Below, piece by piece: positions 35,127-42,297 of a stretch of 42,297 nt of DNA. The stretch covers positions 1 through 42,297 of the forward strand of contig NZ_JABKDD010000022.1 of assembly GCF_013623905.1 (NCBI RefSeq), written 5' to 3'. The first letter of the stretch is position 1, and each line of letters begins with the position of its first letter. This DNA comes from Brevibacterium sediminis (lineage in GTDB: Bacteria > Actinomycetota > Actinomycetes > Actinomycetales > Brevibacteriaceae). The position numbers and the translations under genes were made by a program. The notes beneath the pieces are model-generated. The model did no database searches, was not told the DNA's origin, and saw only the letters and a program-made list of their open reading frames with translations.

Positions 35127-36409
35127 CAGATCCGCGGCTTCGCGGCGAGCATCCGCTCCAGGGACACACGGGCAGGTTCGGCCACCTCGGCGTCGACGGA
35201 GATCTGATTGACGACCTGTCCGTCGATGAGCGATTCGAGGACCCAGGCGATATAGCCGGGGTGGATGCGGTACATCGTCGAGCACGGGCAGATGACGGGG
35301 TCGAGGCAGAAGATCTCGTGCTGAGGGTGTTCGGCGGCCAGCCGCTGGACCAGGTTGATCTCGGTGCCGATGGCGAACGTCGTCGGTTCGGTCGCCTGTT
35401 CGATGGCCTTCGTGATGTACGCGGTCGATCCGGCCTCATCGGCGGCCTCGACGGTCTCACGCGGGCATTCGGGGTGAACGATCACGCGCACGTCCGGGTG
35501 CTCAGTGCGGGCCTTGTCGATCTGGGCGGGGGTGAAGCGTTTGTGCACGGAGCAGAATCCCTGCCACAAGATGACCCGAGCCTCACGCAGCGTCTGCTCG
35601 TCGTTGTTGCCCATTGGCCTGGCGGGGTTCCACAGCGGCATCTCGTCGAGACCGATGCCCATGTTCACCGCGGTGTTGCGGCCCAGGTGCTGATCGGGGA
35701 AGAACAGGACCCGCTGCCCGCGTTCGAACGCCCATTCCAGAACCACCTCGGCGTTCGACGAGGTGCACACGATTCCGCCGTTGCGGCCGCAGAAGCCCTT
35801 GATCGCGGCCGAGGAGTTCATGTAGGTGACGGGGATGACCGGGACGCGACCGTCGGCATCGGCTTCGGTGCCGAAGACCTCGGCGAGCTGCTCCCAGCAG
35901 TCTTCGACCTGGTCGATGCTGGCCATATCGGCCATCGAACAGCCTGCGGCGAGGTTGGGCAGGATGACCGACTGCTCCGGCTTCGACAGCAGGTCGGCGG
36001 TCTCGGCCATGAAGTGGACGCCGCAGAAGACGATGGCCTCGGCCTCCGGATGGTTCTGGGCGGCCTGGGCGAGCATGAACGAGTCGCCGATGTAGTCGGC
36101 GTGTTCGACGACCTCGACTCGCTGGTAGTGGTGGCCGAGCATGACGACACGATCGCCGAGGGCGGCCTTGGCGGCGCGGATGCGGGCATCGAGCTCCTCA
36201 GGCGCGGCCTGCTTGTACTCCTCGGGGATATCGCCCTGACGTGGGGCGGCGACCGGAATCGGGTCGGCCATCGAGGAACCGGGACCGTAGCCGGGACGTT
36301 CGTCGACATCCCACGGGGCATCGAGCAGGTCCGTCGAGCACATTTCGTCGTTCGCTCCCGAGGCAGAGATGTCCTTGAGGGTGAGTTCGATCGAAGCTGT
36401 TGTGGTCAT
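35126..36409 (-). CDS. nadA: Quinolinate synthase A
   Basis: A 427-residue enzyme condensing iminoaspartate with dihydroxyacetone phosphate to quinolinate on a 4Fe-4S cluster. The three cluster cysteines can be assigned to I-V-F-C-G-V-H-F-M-A-E-T, the G-I-V-C-T-S-S-N-A region, and I-C-P-C-S-T-M-Y. V-M-L-G-H-H-Y-Q-R-V-E-V-V opens the first domain. The N-terminal 50 residues before it are longer than in E. coli (347 in total), as in other actinobacterial NadA. The start at 36409 is preferred over the ATG directly before it because AAGGA then sits five bases away. It is the first gene of nadA-nadB-nadC-nadS. Confidence 0.95.
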   Translation of the reverse strand: MTTTASIELTLKDISASGANDEMCSTDLLDAPWDVDERPGYGPGSSMADPIPVAAPRQGDIPEEYKQAAPEELDARIRAAKAALGDRVVMLGHHYQRVEVVEHADYIGDSFMLAQAAQNHPEAEAIVFCGVHFMAETADLLSKPEQSVILPNLAAGCSMADMASIDQVEDCWEQLAEVFGTEADADGRVPVIPVTYMNSSAAIKGFCGRNGGIVCTSSNAEVVLEWAFERGQRVLFFPDQHLGRNTAVNMGIGLDEMPLWNPARPMGNNDEQTLREARVILWQGFCSVHKRFTPAQIDKARTEHPDVRVIVHPECPRETVEAADEAGSTAYITKAIEQATEPTTFAIGTEINLVQRLAAEHPQHEIFCLDPVICPCSTMYRIHPGYIAWVLESLIDGQVVNQISVDAEVAEPARVSLERMLAAKPRI

Positions 36410-36481
36410 CATCGTCCTTCGCTCGGTGGGCGGGACCCGTGCCTGAAGTGCCTCGCACGTGGTGAGAGCCGCCCGAAATCT

Positions 36482-36513
36482 TTTGCGCAATTGTGCGTTT
36501 ATTTCTTTGCGCA
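36482..36513. promoter_or_regulatory. Candidate operator of the nad operon: spaced TTTGCGCA repeats
   Basis: TTTGCGCA occurs at 36482-36489 and again at 36506-36513, 24 bp apart, with a related TTGTGCG at 36491-36497 between them. The site is in an AT-rich island of the 316-bp gap between divergent nadA and panB, about 70 bp upstream of nadA. A NAD-responsive repressor such as NrtR or NadQ is possible, but no regulator gene is present and the motif is not one I can match. Confidence 0.4.
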
Positions 36514-36725
36514 GATTTGAGCTTAATCCTGTCGGCGGGCGATGTACAACTCGCCGGCGATGGCTCTGCGCCGGGGGATGCAATAGGCTGTGGTCTGGCT
36601 CGCAATCCGAGTCGATGCGCACTGCGGTGGGCGCCCCCGTGAGAGTCACCGAGGCTTCGGACCGAAGCGTCGGTCTCGCCCCGCCCGCGCCGGCACCGAC
36701 GACATCGCATATCTGAAGGATTCTC

Positions 36726-37712
36726 ATGCCCGAAGCGGCACACTCGAACCAGTTCACCTCCCCCTCCACCACCGGCATCGCGGGCAACGCTGCTGCCGGT
36801 GACAATGCCCCGGCCGGCCTCGGCGCCCCGGCCAGCCCCGACGCGACGGCAGGGGCCGCCTCGGCGGAACAACCAGCCCCGTACGGCGGTCCGGTGTCCG
36901 CACCGGCAGCGCCGACTCGGCGAATCCGGACCCTCGATCTCATCAAGGCCAAGGCCGAAGGCCGGCGGTGGGCGATGCTGACCAGCTACGACCAGTACAC
37001 GGCGGCCCTGTTCGAGCAGGCCGGTGTCGAGGCCCTGCTCATCGGCGATTCGGCGGCGAACAATGTCTATGGCCACACGACGACCCTGCCGGTCACCGTC
37101 GACGAACTCATCCCGCTGGCCAGAGCAGTCGCCTCGGCGACGAGCCGGGCGCTCATCGTCGCCGACCTTCCATTCGGCAGCTACGAGATCTCCGATGAAC
37201 AGGCCGTGGCCACGGCCGTGCGGTTCATGAAGGAAGCCGGAGTCCACGCGGTCAAACTCGAGGGCGGGGCGCGGATGGCCTCGCGGATCAAGGCGATCAC
37301 GACGGCGGGGATCCCGGTCATGGCGCACATCGGCTTCACCCCGCAGGCCGAGCACAACCTCGGCGGCTACAAGGTCCAGGGCCGCGGCGACGCAGGCAGC
37401 GCCCTGCTCGACGATGCCCGCGCCGTGGCCGAAGCCGGAGCCTTCTCCGTGGTCATGGAGATGGTGCCCTCCGGGCTGGCCGGCCAGGTCACATCCGAAC
37501 TGACGATCCCCACCGTCGGGATCGGCGCCGGTGCGGACTGCGACGCCCAGGTCCTCGTATGGCAGGACATGGCGGGCCTGCGTACGGGGAAGGCCCCGCG
37601 CTTCGTCAAGCGCTACGCAGACCTGCATTCCGTGCTCACCGAGGCGGTCGGCACCTATGTCGACGAAGTGAAGTCCGGGGTCTTCCCCGAGCCCGAGAGG
37701 AGCTTCGACTGA
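36726..37712 (+). CDS. panB: 3-methyl-2-oxobutanoate hydroxymethyltransferase
   Basis: A 328-residue TIM-barrel enzyme forming ketopantoate from alpha-ketoisovalerate and 5,10-methylene-THF. The metal and substrate motifs are seen as [18 protein letters not shown] and V-K-L-E-G-G, then H-I-G-F-T-P-Q and G-I-G-A-G. About 60 residues of Ala/Pro/Gly/Ser-rich sequence precede the conserved [10 protein letters not shown], so the N-terminus is unusually long and probably disordered. GAAGG stands about six bases before the ATG. It is followed by panC with one shared base. Confidence 0.95.
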   Translation: MPEAAHSNQFTSPSTTGIAGNAAAGDNAPAGLGAPASPDATAGAASAEQPAPYGGPVSAPAAPTRRIRTLDLIKAKAEGRRWAMLTSYDQYTAALFEQAGVEALLIGDSAANNVYGHTTTLPVTVDELIPLARAVASATSRALIVADLPFGSYEISDEQAVATAVRFMKEAGVHAVKLEGGARMASRIKAITTAGIPVMAHIGFTPQAEHNLGGYKVQGRGDAGSALLDDARAVAEAGAFSVVMEMVPSGLAGQVTSELTIPTVGIGAGADCDAQVLVWQDMAGLRTGKAPRFVKRYADLHSVLTEAVGTYVDEVKSGVFPEPERSFD

Positions 37713-38623
37713 TGGAGGTCGGCGGCATCCAGGCACTGCGCCGGTGGCGGGCCGAGCAGTCGGGCCGCATCGGTCTCGTCCCGACGATGGGCGCCCTGCA
37801 CTCCGGGCATCAGGCACTCATGACACGTGCACGCGCAGAGTCCGAACTCGTCGTGGCCTCGATCTTCGTCAATCCGCTCCAATTCGGTGCCGACGAGGAC
37901 TTCGTCCAGTACCCGAGGCCGATCGAAGAGGATCTAAGGAAGTGCGAAGAGGCCGGAGTCGACTTCGTCTTCGCCCCGGCGCTGGCCGAGCTATACCCGT
38001 CCGCACCCGAAGTGCGAGTCGTCGCCGGGCGCATGGGGGCCGTGTTCGAAGGCGCGGCCAGGCCCGGGCACTTCGACGGCGTGCTCACCGTCGTGGCGAA
38101 GCTCTTCACCCTCATCGCCCCCGACGTCACGGTATTTGGCCTCAAGGACATCCAACAGTTCGTCCTGGTCAAACGCATGATCGCCGACCTCAACTTCGAT
38201 ATCGAACTCATCGGCCTACCCGTCGTCCGGGACGCCGACGGGCTGGCCATGTCGAGCCGCAACTCCTACCTGGCGCCGGACGACCGTGCCCGTGCTCTGG
38301 CGATTCCACGGGCTCTCACCGCCGCCTCCGAGGTGGCCGAGCGAGGCCGTGGGGCGGCGGAGTCCGGCATCGGTGGCGGTTCTGGCTCTGGGGCCGGCAC
38401 CAGTGGTATCTCTGCTGGCTTGCCCGCTGCCGTCGAGGCGGCCGCGCTCGCCGAGCTGGAGCCGGCTGCTGAACGTGGGGATCTCGAGATCGTCTACTGC
38501 AGTCTCGTCGAGGCCGCGACCCTGCGGCCGTGCCCGCCGGACTTCACGGGATCGGCTCTGCTGCTCGTCTCCGCGACGGTCGGTGGGACTCATCTCATCG
38601 ACAATCTGCCGCTGGAATTCTGA
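37712..38623 (+). CDS. panC: Pantothenate synthetase
   Basis: A 303-residue ligase joining pantoate and beta-alanine with ATP. The ATP-binding H-S-G-H is in P-T-M-G-A-L-H-S-G-H. The pantoate site contains S-I-F-V-N-P-L-Q-F, and the KMSKS-like loop is A-M-S-S-R-N-S-Y-L. G-L-K-D-I-Q-Q replaces the usual GxKDxQQ form with no loss of the Lys. A Gly/Ser-rich insert near residues 215-240 (DNA 38350-38435) shares a 16-base word with the siderophore hydroxylase linker. The start overlaps the panB stop (TGATG). panD is not present. Confidence 0.95.
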   Translation: MEVGGIQALRRWRAEQSGRIGLVPTMGALHSGHQALMTRARAESELVVASIFVNPLQFGADEDFVQYPRPIEEDLRKCEEAGVDFVFAPALAELYPSAPEVRVVAGRMGAVFEGAARPGHFDGVLTVVAKLFTLIAPDVTVFGLKDIQQFVLVKRMIADLNFDIELIGLPVVRDADGLAMSSRNSYLAPDDRARALAIPRALTAASEVAERGRGAAESGIGGGSGSGAGTSGISAGLPAAVEAAALAELEPAAERGDLEIVYCSLVEAATLRPCPPDFTGSALLLVSATVGGTHLIDNLPLEF

Positions 38624-38671
38624 CGCGGTACGCAATTGTGATGAGTTTGTGAAGATTCTGTTGAGCGATCG

Positions 38672-38685
38672 ACATATGCATATGT
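38672..38685. promoter_or_regulatory. AT-rich palindrome between panC and the channel gene
   Basis: ACATATGCATATGT is a perfect 14-bp palindrome flanked on both sides by CGATCG (38666-38671 and about 38689-38694). Its base composition differs strongly from the surroundings. It looks like an operator upstream of the mechanosensitive-channel-like gene, but the protein that would bind it is unknown. Confidence 0.4.
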
Positions 38686-38834
38686 AACCGATCGAGAATC
38701 ATCGACAACTGTGGTTTCAAATGTCGGCTATCAGTCGCCGGGCCCTTGTTCTCAGTGTTCGCTGAGAATAGACTCAAAATCAGCAAGAGAAAATGAAACT
38801 TGCCGATTCGCTGAGTTCGAAGGAGATAGGCGAC

Positions 38835-40234
38835 ATGCGAGATCTGGATATCTGGTCGGTCCTGACGAAAGTCAGACTGGCAATCGTCATTCTCATTGTC
38901 ACCTGGATTCTCGCCGCCATCGTCAAATGGGCGATCGGCAAACTCGTCACCAAGGTTCCCGCACTTCAACGCGATGGAAGCAATGGTCAGCAGATCGGAA
39001 AGTCGGTCGGGCAGATCGCCGGTCTCGGCATCTGGCTGCTCGGACTCATCACCGTGCTCCAGCTGTTCAAGCTCGATCAGGTGCTGACTCCGCTGCAGGG
39101 TCTGCTCGATGGAATCTTCGGATTCCTGCCCAATATCATCGGCGCGGGATTCATCTTCTTCATCGGCTATGTCTTCGCGAAGATCGCCAAACAGCTCGTC
39201 CAGACCGCTCTCAACGCCGTGGATCTGACGAAGCTGACGTCGAAGTTCCGCTCGCTCGGCGACAAAGCCACCGGAGTGGCCGAGGGCGCCGGAAATGCTC
39301 AACCGCATCCCGACGCCACTCAGCAGTACGCCGCACAGGGTCAGCAGGGCATGCCGCCGCAGGGGCAGCAGGGTATGCCGCCGCAGGGCGGACACCCCGG
39401 TCATGCACCGAACCCGAACGCGAGGCGAACGCGAAGATCTCGAACCTCATCGGCAACCTGGTGTTCGGAATCATCATCATCGTCGTTGCGATCTCGGCGC
39501 TGCAGGTCCTCGGCATCAAGGCGATCTCGGAGCCTGCCCAGCAGATGCTACAGATCTTCCTCAACGCGATCCCGCTCATCATCGCCGCCGGCATCCTGCT
39601 GGCCATCGGCTTAGTCATCGCCAAGTTCCTCGGCAATCTGCTCGAACAGATCCTCCAGGGCATCGGCACCGACAAAGCCATCAACGAGATCGGGATCGTG
39701 CCCGAAGGCATCAGCGCCTCCAACGTGATCACCCGCCTCGTGCAGGTGGCGATCATGATCTTCTTCGCGATCATGGCCGCCCGGATGCTCGGATTCCCCG
39801 AGATCACGAACATCCTCAACGAGATCCTCGACCTCGGCGGCAGCGTGCTCTTCGGCGCTGCGATCATCGCCGCAGGATTCCTCATCGCTGCGATCATCGG
39901 CAAGTTCATCACGAGCAACCTCGCCAGCAAGGTGCTGCGCTACTCGGCGATCGCCCTGTTCATCGCCATGGGCCTGCGCTACATGGGCCTGGCCGATTCG
40001 ATCATCAACCTCGCCTTCGGAGCCGTCGTCATCGGCGGTGCCGCAGCGGCCGCTCTGGCCTTCGGCCTCGGCGGACGAGAGGCGGCCGCGAAGATGCTCG
40101 ACAAGGTCGACCTTGCCGAGACGGCCGAAAAGACGAACCCGGACGCCGTGGACAGCGGCGCACCGGGGACCGGAACGCGCACTGACGGAGGTGGCAGCGG
40201 GAACGGGGGAGCCTCCTCGGCGAATGAGAGCTGA
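38835..40234 (+). pseudogene. Mechanosensitive channel-like membrane protein, split by an apparent frameshift
   Basis: The first part, starting M-R-D-L-D-I-W-S with AAGGAG nine bases upstream, encodes membrane helices. It has the family segments V-P-A-L-Q-R-D-G and L-P-N-I-I-G-A-G-F, then a Q/G/P-rich linker, and loses its frame near 39415-39425. The second part continues in the -1 frame with A-N-A-K-I-S-N-L-I-G and carries the repeated helix and channel region to a stop at 40234. Restoring one G in the run AACGCGAGGCGAACGCG joins the two into one protein of about 466 residues of the TM-helix/MscS-related type. Either one base was lost in the genome or the sequence has an error. The remaining coding looks undecayed. 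Confidence 0.8.
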
Positions 40235-40261
40235 GTGAGGGTCTGCCCACCGAACCGAAAG

Positions 40262-40310
40262 GGGCGGGGCACCGAGGATCGACCTCGGTGCCCCGCCCTT
40301 ATCTTGTTTT
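40262..40310. terminator. Strong terminator between channel gene and lysE-like gene
   Basis: Sixteen-base arms, beginning GGGCGGGGCACCGAGG, pair perfectly around ATCGA (40278-40282) and are followed by TTATCTTGTTTT. It is a textbook intrinsic terminator for the plus-strand gene and also lies 16 bp from the end of the convergent exporter gene. Confidence 0.93.
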
Positions 40311-40325
40311 CCGGGCAACCGCGGC

Positions 40326-41051
40326 TCAGATGGGGATCGCGATGACGGCGATGCCGATGCTGAGCAGGATGAGCGTGGAGGCGGCTTCGATGAAGAAGTC
40401 GGCGCTGCGGTGGGCCATCGCCGATGCCGCGAGACTGGCCAGGCATGCGAGGACAAGCTGGTACGACAGAAGCACGCCGAGGATCAGGGCGACGAGCACG
40501 GTGTAGTCGATGCCGGTCGGGGAAGCAGGGACGAGGGTCGGCAGGATCGCGAGGAAGAACAGGCCGACCTTCGGGTTGGACAGCGACGAGATGATGCCGC
40601 GGCGATACGACACGAACGAGCGCAAGTGGCCCCACGAGGTCGACTCCATGACGTGAGCGATCTCGGTCACGGGCCCGTCTGGGGAGTCGGGGGCGGTCGA
40701 TGGGGTGGGGATGGCGTTCGTGGTGGGGCGGTCGGTCGCCTCGGCGGCCATCAGATCCCGACGCAGGCGAAGCGCCTGCCGACCGGCGAGGACGCCGAGG
40801 AGGCACAGATAGAGGCCGCCGCCGATCTTGAGCACCTGCACGGCAGCCGGGTAGACGGTCAGCAGTGCGGAGACGCCGGTGAGCGCGAGGACCATCCAGA
40901 TCACGGTGCCCGTGGCCGTGCCGAGCGCATAGACGAGTCCGGCCTTGCGGCGCAGCGAGGACAGGCGGATCGTCAGGATCGTCTCGGGTCCGGGGGTAAC
41001 GGCAAGCGCGGCCGCTGCTCCGGTGATGGTGAGGATCTCGGGTCCGGTCAC
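40326..41051 (-). CDS. LysE/RhtB-family amino acid exporter
   Basis: A 241-residue membrane protein with about six hydrophobic helices. The diagnostic N-terminal P-G-P-E-T at about residue 20 matches the LysE/RhtB P-G-P motif. S-L-S-N-P-K-V-G-L-F-F near the centre is the second family marker. These carriers export amino acids or homoserine lactones. A Thr/Pro/Asp-rich cytoplasmic loop separates helices three and four. The GTG at 41051 has AAGGAG four bases upstream and is clearly better than the upstream ATG at 41126. Divergence from a LysR gene copies the lysE-lysG layout, but the substrate here is unknown. Confidence 0.9.
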   Translation of the reverse strand: MTGPEILTITGAAAALAVTPGPETILTIRLSSLRRKAGLVYALGTATGTVIWMVLALTGVSALLTVYPAAVQVLKIGGGLYLCLLGVLAGRQALRLRRDLMAAEATDRPTTNAIPTPSTAPDSPDGPVTEIAHVMESTSWGHLRSFVSYRRGIISSLSNPKVGLFFLAILPTLVPASPTGIDYTVLVALILGVLLSYQLVLACLASLAASAMAHRSADFFIEAASTLILLSIGIAVIAIPI

Positions 41052-41186
41052 GGCACTCCTTCGGGGATGATGGGAATGGTCAGCGGGGATGGTGCACGGG
41101 TGTCTCGGGGCATCGTTCGATGGCATCGGGAACGAACACCATTCTGCCGGAACCGATCAATCGGGAAAAGCAATTGATCACGAATG

Positions 41187-41209
41187 ATCATCAGGCAGTG
41201 CCTAATGAT
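41187..41209. promoter_or_regulatory. LysR-type operator between lysE-like and lysR genes
   Basis: ATCATCAGGCA and TGCCTAATGAT are inverted copies with one mismatch around a central G. The site is in the 190-bp divergent gap, just upstream of the regulator's -10 box. It fits autorepression of the regulator with activation of the exporter. Confidence 0.75.
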
Positions 41210-41228
41210 TTATCCGGCGCTCAGCGGC

Positions 41229-41234
41229 TACTCT
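41229..41234 (+). promoter_or_regulatory. -10 element of the LysR gene
   Basis: TACTCT is followed by seven bases and the ATG at 41242, again the leaderless spacing. GGAGG is present between them but sits only one base from ATG, too close for a normal ribosome-binding site. Confidence 0.5.
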
Positions 41235-41241
41235 TGGAGGC

Positions 41242-42147
41242 ATGTGGGATCTCAATCGTCTGCGGGTGTGGCGGGCCGTCGCGGCCACCGGTTCCGTGGT
41301 CGACGCGGCGAAGAATCTCAACTACACACCGGCGACCGTCAGTCAGCACATCACCACGCTGCAGAAGGCCGTCGGGGCGCCGCTCTACCGGCGGTCGGGG
41401 CGCGGCATCGAGATCACCGAGCTCGGCCGGCGTCTGGCCGATGATTCGGCGGAGGTCTTCACTGCGGTCGGCCGCCTCGACGATCTGGTCGAAGGCTTCC
41501 GCAGCGTCAGCAGGCCCCGGCTGCGGATCGCGGCGTTCACTTCATTCAATGCGCGCCTGCTGCCGGGCATCATCGATGCTGTGGCCCTGGAACATCCGGA
41601 TCTGCGTTTCGACATCCAGCTCAACGAACCGGCGAAGAACCGCCGCGGGCACTGCCTCATCGAGATCCGCGCCGAGGCTCCGCAGGACGGGGAGAACCAT
41701 CTGCCGGAGATGACGCGCATCCCGCTCTTCGACGACGACTATCGGGTCGTCGTCGAAGAGGGGCACCGATTCGCAGGCCGTGAGTCCGTGCCGTTCATCG
41801 ACCTCGAGGACGAGCACTGGGTCGACTACGACATGTGGGCCGGCCCCTCGAGCAAGGTCGTCGACCATGCGTGCGCCGCGGCCGGATTCGAACGCAGAAG
41901 CTTCGCCGCCTGCGAGGACGACTTCGCGGCATTGGCCCTCATCGCCTCAAACATGGGCATCACGGTCCTCCCACGGCTCTCGACTCTGCAGCTGCCGCCC
42001 GGCCTCGTCGCCGTCGACCTCACCGACCCCGTCCCGATGCGCCGGGTCGTCATGCACATCCGCGACAAAGACGCGCACTTACCCCACGTCCGCGCCTTCG
42101 CCGCAGCCACGTCGAAAGCGGTCGAGTCTCACCTCGCCACCCTCTAA
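41242..42147 (+). CDS. LysR-family transcriptional regulator
   Basis: A 301-residue regulator. The winged helix-turn-helix occupies the first 60 residues (L-N-R-L-R-V-W-R-A-V-A-A-T-G-S-V, then L-N-Y-T-P-A-T-V-S-Q-H-I). The effector-binding domain of two periplasmic-binding-like lobes starts near residue 90 with L-R-I-A-A-F-T-S. It presumably senses the amino acid exported by the divergent LysE-type carrier. Its length and domain order are normal. It ends 15 bp before a large palindromic terminator. Confidence 0.94.
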   Translation: MWDLNRLRVWRAVAATGSVVDAAKNLNYTPATVSQHITTLQKAVGAPLYRRSGRGIEITELGRRLADDSAEVFTAVGRLDDLVEGFRSVSRPRLRIAAFTSFNARLLPGIIDAVALEHPDLRFDIQLNEPAKNRRGHCLIEIRAEAPQDGENHLPEMTRIPLFDDDYRVVVEEGHRFAGRESVPFIDLEDEHWVDYDMWAGPSSKVVDHACAAAGFERRSFAACEDDFAALALIASNMGITVLPRLSTLQLPPGLVAVDLTDPVPMRRVVMHIRDKDAHLPHVRAFAAATSKAVESHLATL

Positions 42148-42162
42148 TTGCTACCCGACGGC

Positions 42163-42194
42163 GGCCCAGCAACCTGGCGCCAGGTTGCTGGGCC
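42163..42194 (+). terminator. Palindromic terminator after lysR
   Basis: A 32-bp perfect palindrome has 16-base arms beginning GGCCCAGCAACCTGGC and no unpaired loop. It is followed by GATCCTTCTATG. The remaining 100 bp to the window end show no gene or recognisable element. Confidence 0.8.
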
Positions 42195-42297
42195 GATCCT
42201 TCTATGTCTGTCAAGCCGGCGCGGGACTAGTTTCTAACCCGTTGAGAATCCTGAAGACCCGACGCGCTAGATACCATTTGAGCTTGCGTTTGAGCTC

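Noticed and set aside
39380..39440. Programmed -1 frameshift in the channel gene
   Set aside because: No X-XXY-YYZ slippery heptamer or downstream pseudoknot could be seen, so a lost base or sequence error is simpler.
42195..42297. tRNA or start of another gene at the right edge
   Set aside because: No cloverleaf, promoter or open frame with a start signal could be recognised in the last 100 bp.

Overview
The window is GC-rich, tightly packed DNA with many ATGA-type gene overlaps, several leaderless-looking promoters (TAnnnT six or seven bases before ATG), a DtxR/IdeR-type iron box and a desferrioxamine-type siderophore operon. Together these point to a high-GC actinobacterium. The gene set would fit a Brevibacterium-like member of the Micrococcales/Brevibacteriaceae, but that genus is an impression from memory and was not tested. 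No rRNA, tRNA or CRISPR array was seen. The only mobile-element trace is the C-terminal end of an IS481-type transposase at the left edge.

Layout. 1-3.2 kb: transposase fragment, SRPBCC-domain protein, and an ABC ATPase/FtsX-type permease pair. 3.2-9.0 kb, minus strand: a large phosphoenolpyruvate-utilising enzyme (PEP synthase or rifampin-phosphotransferase type), a PlsC-like acyltransferase with a C-terminal membrane part, and an acyl-CoA ligase. 9.1-11.4 kb: a divergent TetR regulator coupled to an AidB-type acyl-CoA dehydrogenase. 11.5-14.3 kb: two hypothetical minus-strand genes around an RluA-type pseudouridine synthase and a GntR/FCD regulator. 14.5-16.0 kb: guaB. 16.4-22.2 kb: an iron-box-controlled siderophore operon with a PLP decarboxylase (DesA-like), an FAD N-hydroxylase (DesB-like), and one fused acyltransferase/NIS synthetase (DesC+DesD). 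22.5-27.3 kb: a TfoX-N-domain protein, then a LacI regulator with its operator and a xylose-type sugar ABC transporter.

27.5-38.6 kb is a block of cofactor genes. A TPP riboswitch precedes thiM-thiE-thiD(-tenA), a thiamine salvage set. On the other strand nadA-nadB-nadC plus a cysteine desulfurase form the de novo NAD operon, with the desulfurase probably supplying sulfur for the NadA Fe-S cluster. panB-panC (pantothenate/CoA) diverge from it. 38.8-42.1 kb: a mechanosensitive-channel-like gene split by an apparent one-base frameshift, a LysE-family exporter, and its divergent LysR regulator with a clear operator between them.

The least explained signals are short repeated sequences. The 9-mer CCTCGGCGA occurs about 33 times on both strands by hand count, against roughly one expected from base composition. 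It sits often in linker-coding DNA and twice, inverted, in a perfect 20-bp hairpin. Two different families of palindromic intergenic repeats lie at the 3' ends of genes: 58 bp at 3.1 and 11.4 kb, and about 70 bp at 22.2 and 27.4 kb. There are also imperfect minisatellites upstream of genes (6.04-6.14 kb and 12.115-12.166 kb) and a 16-mer shared by low-complexity linkers of two unrelated proteins.
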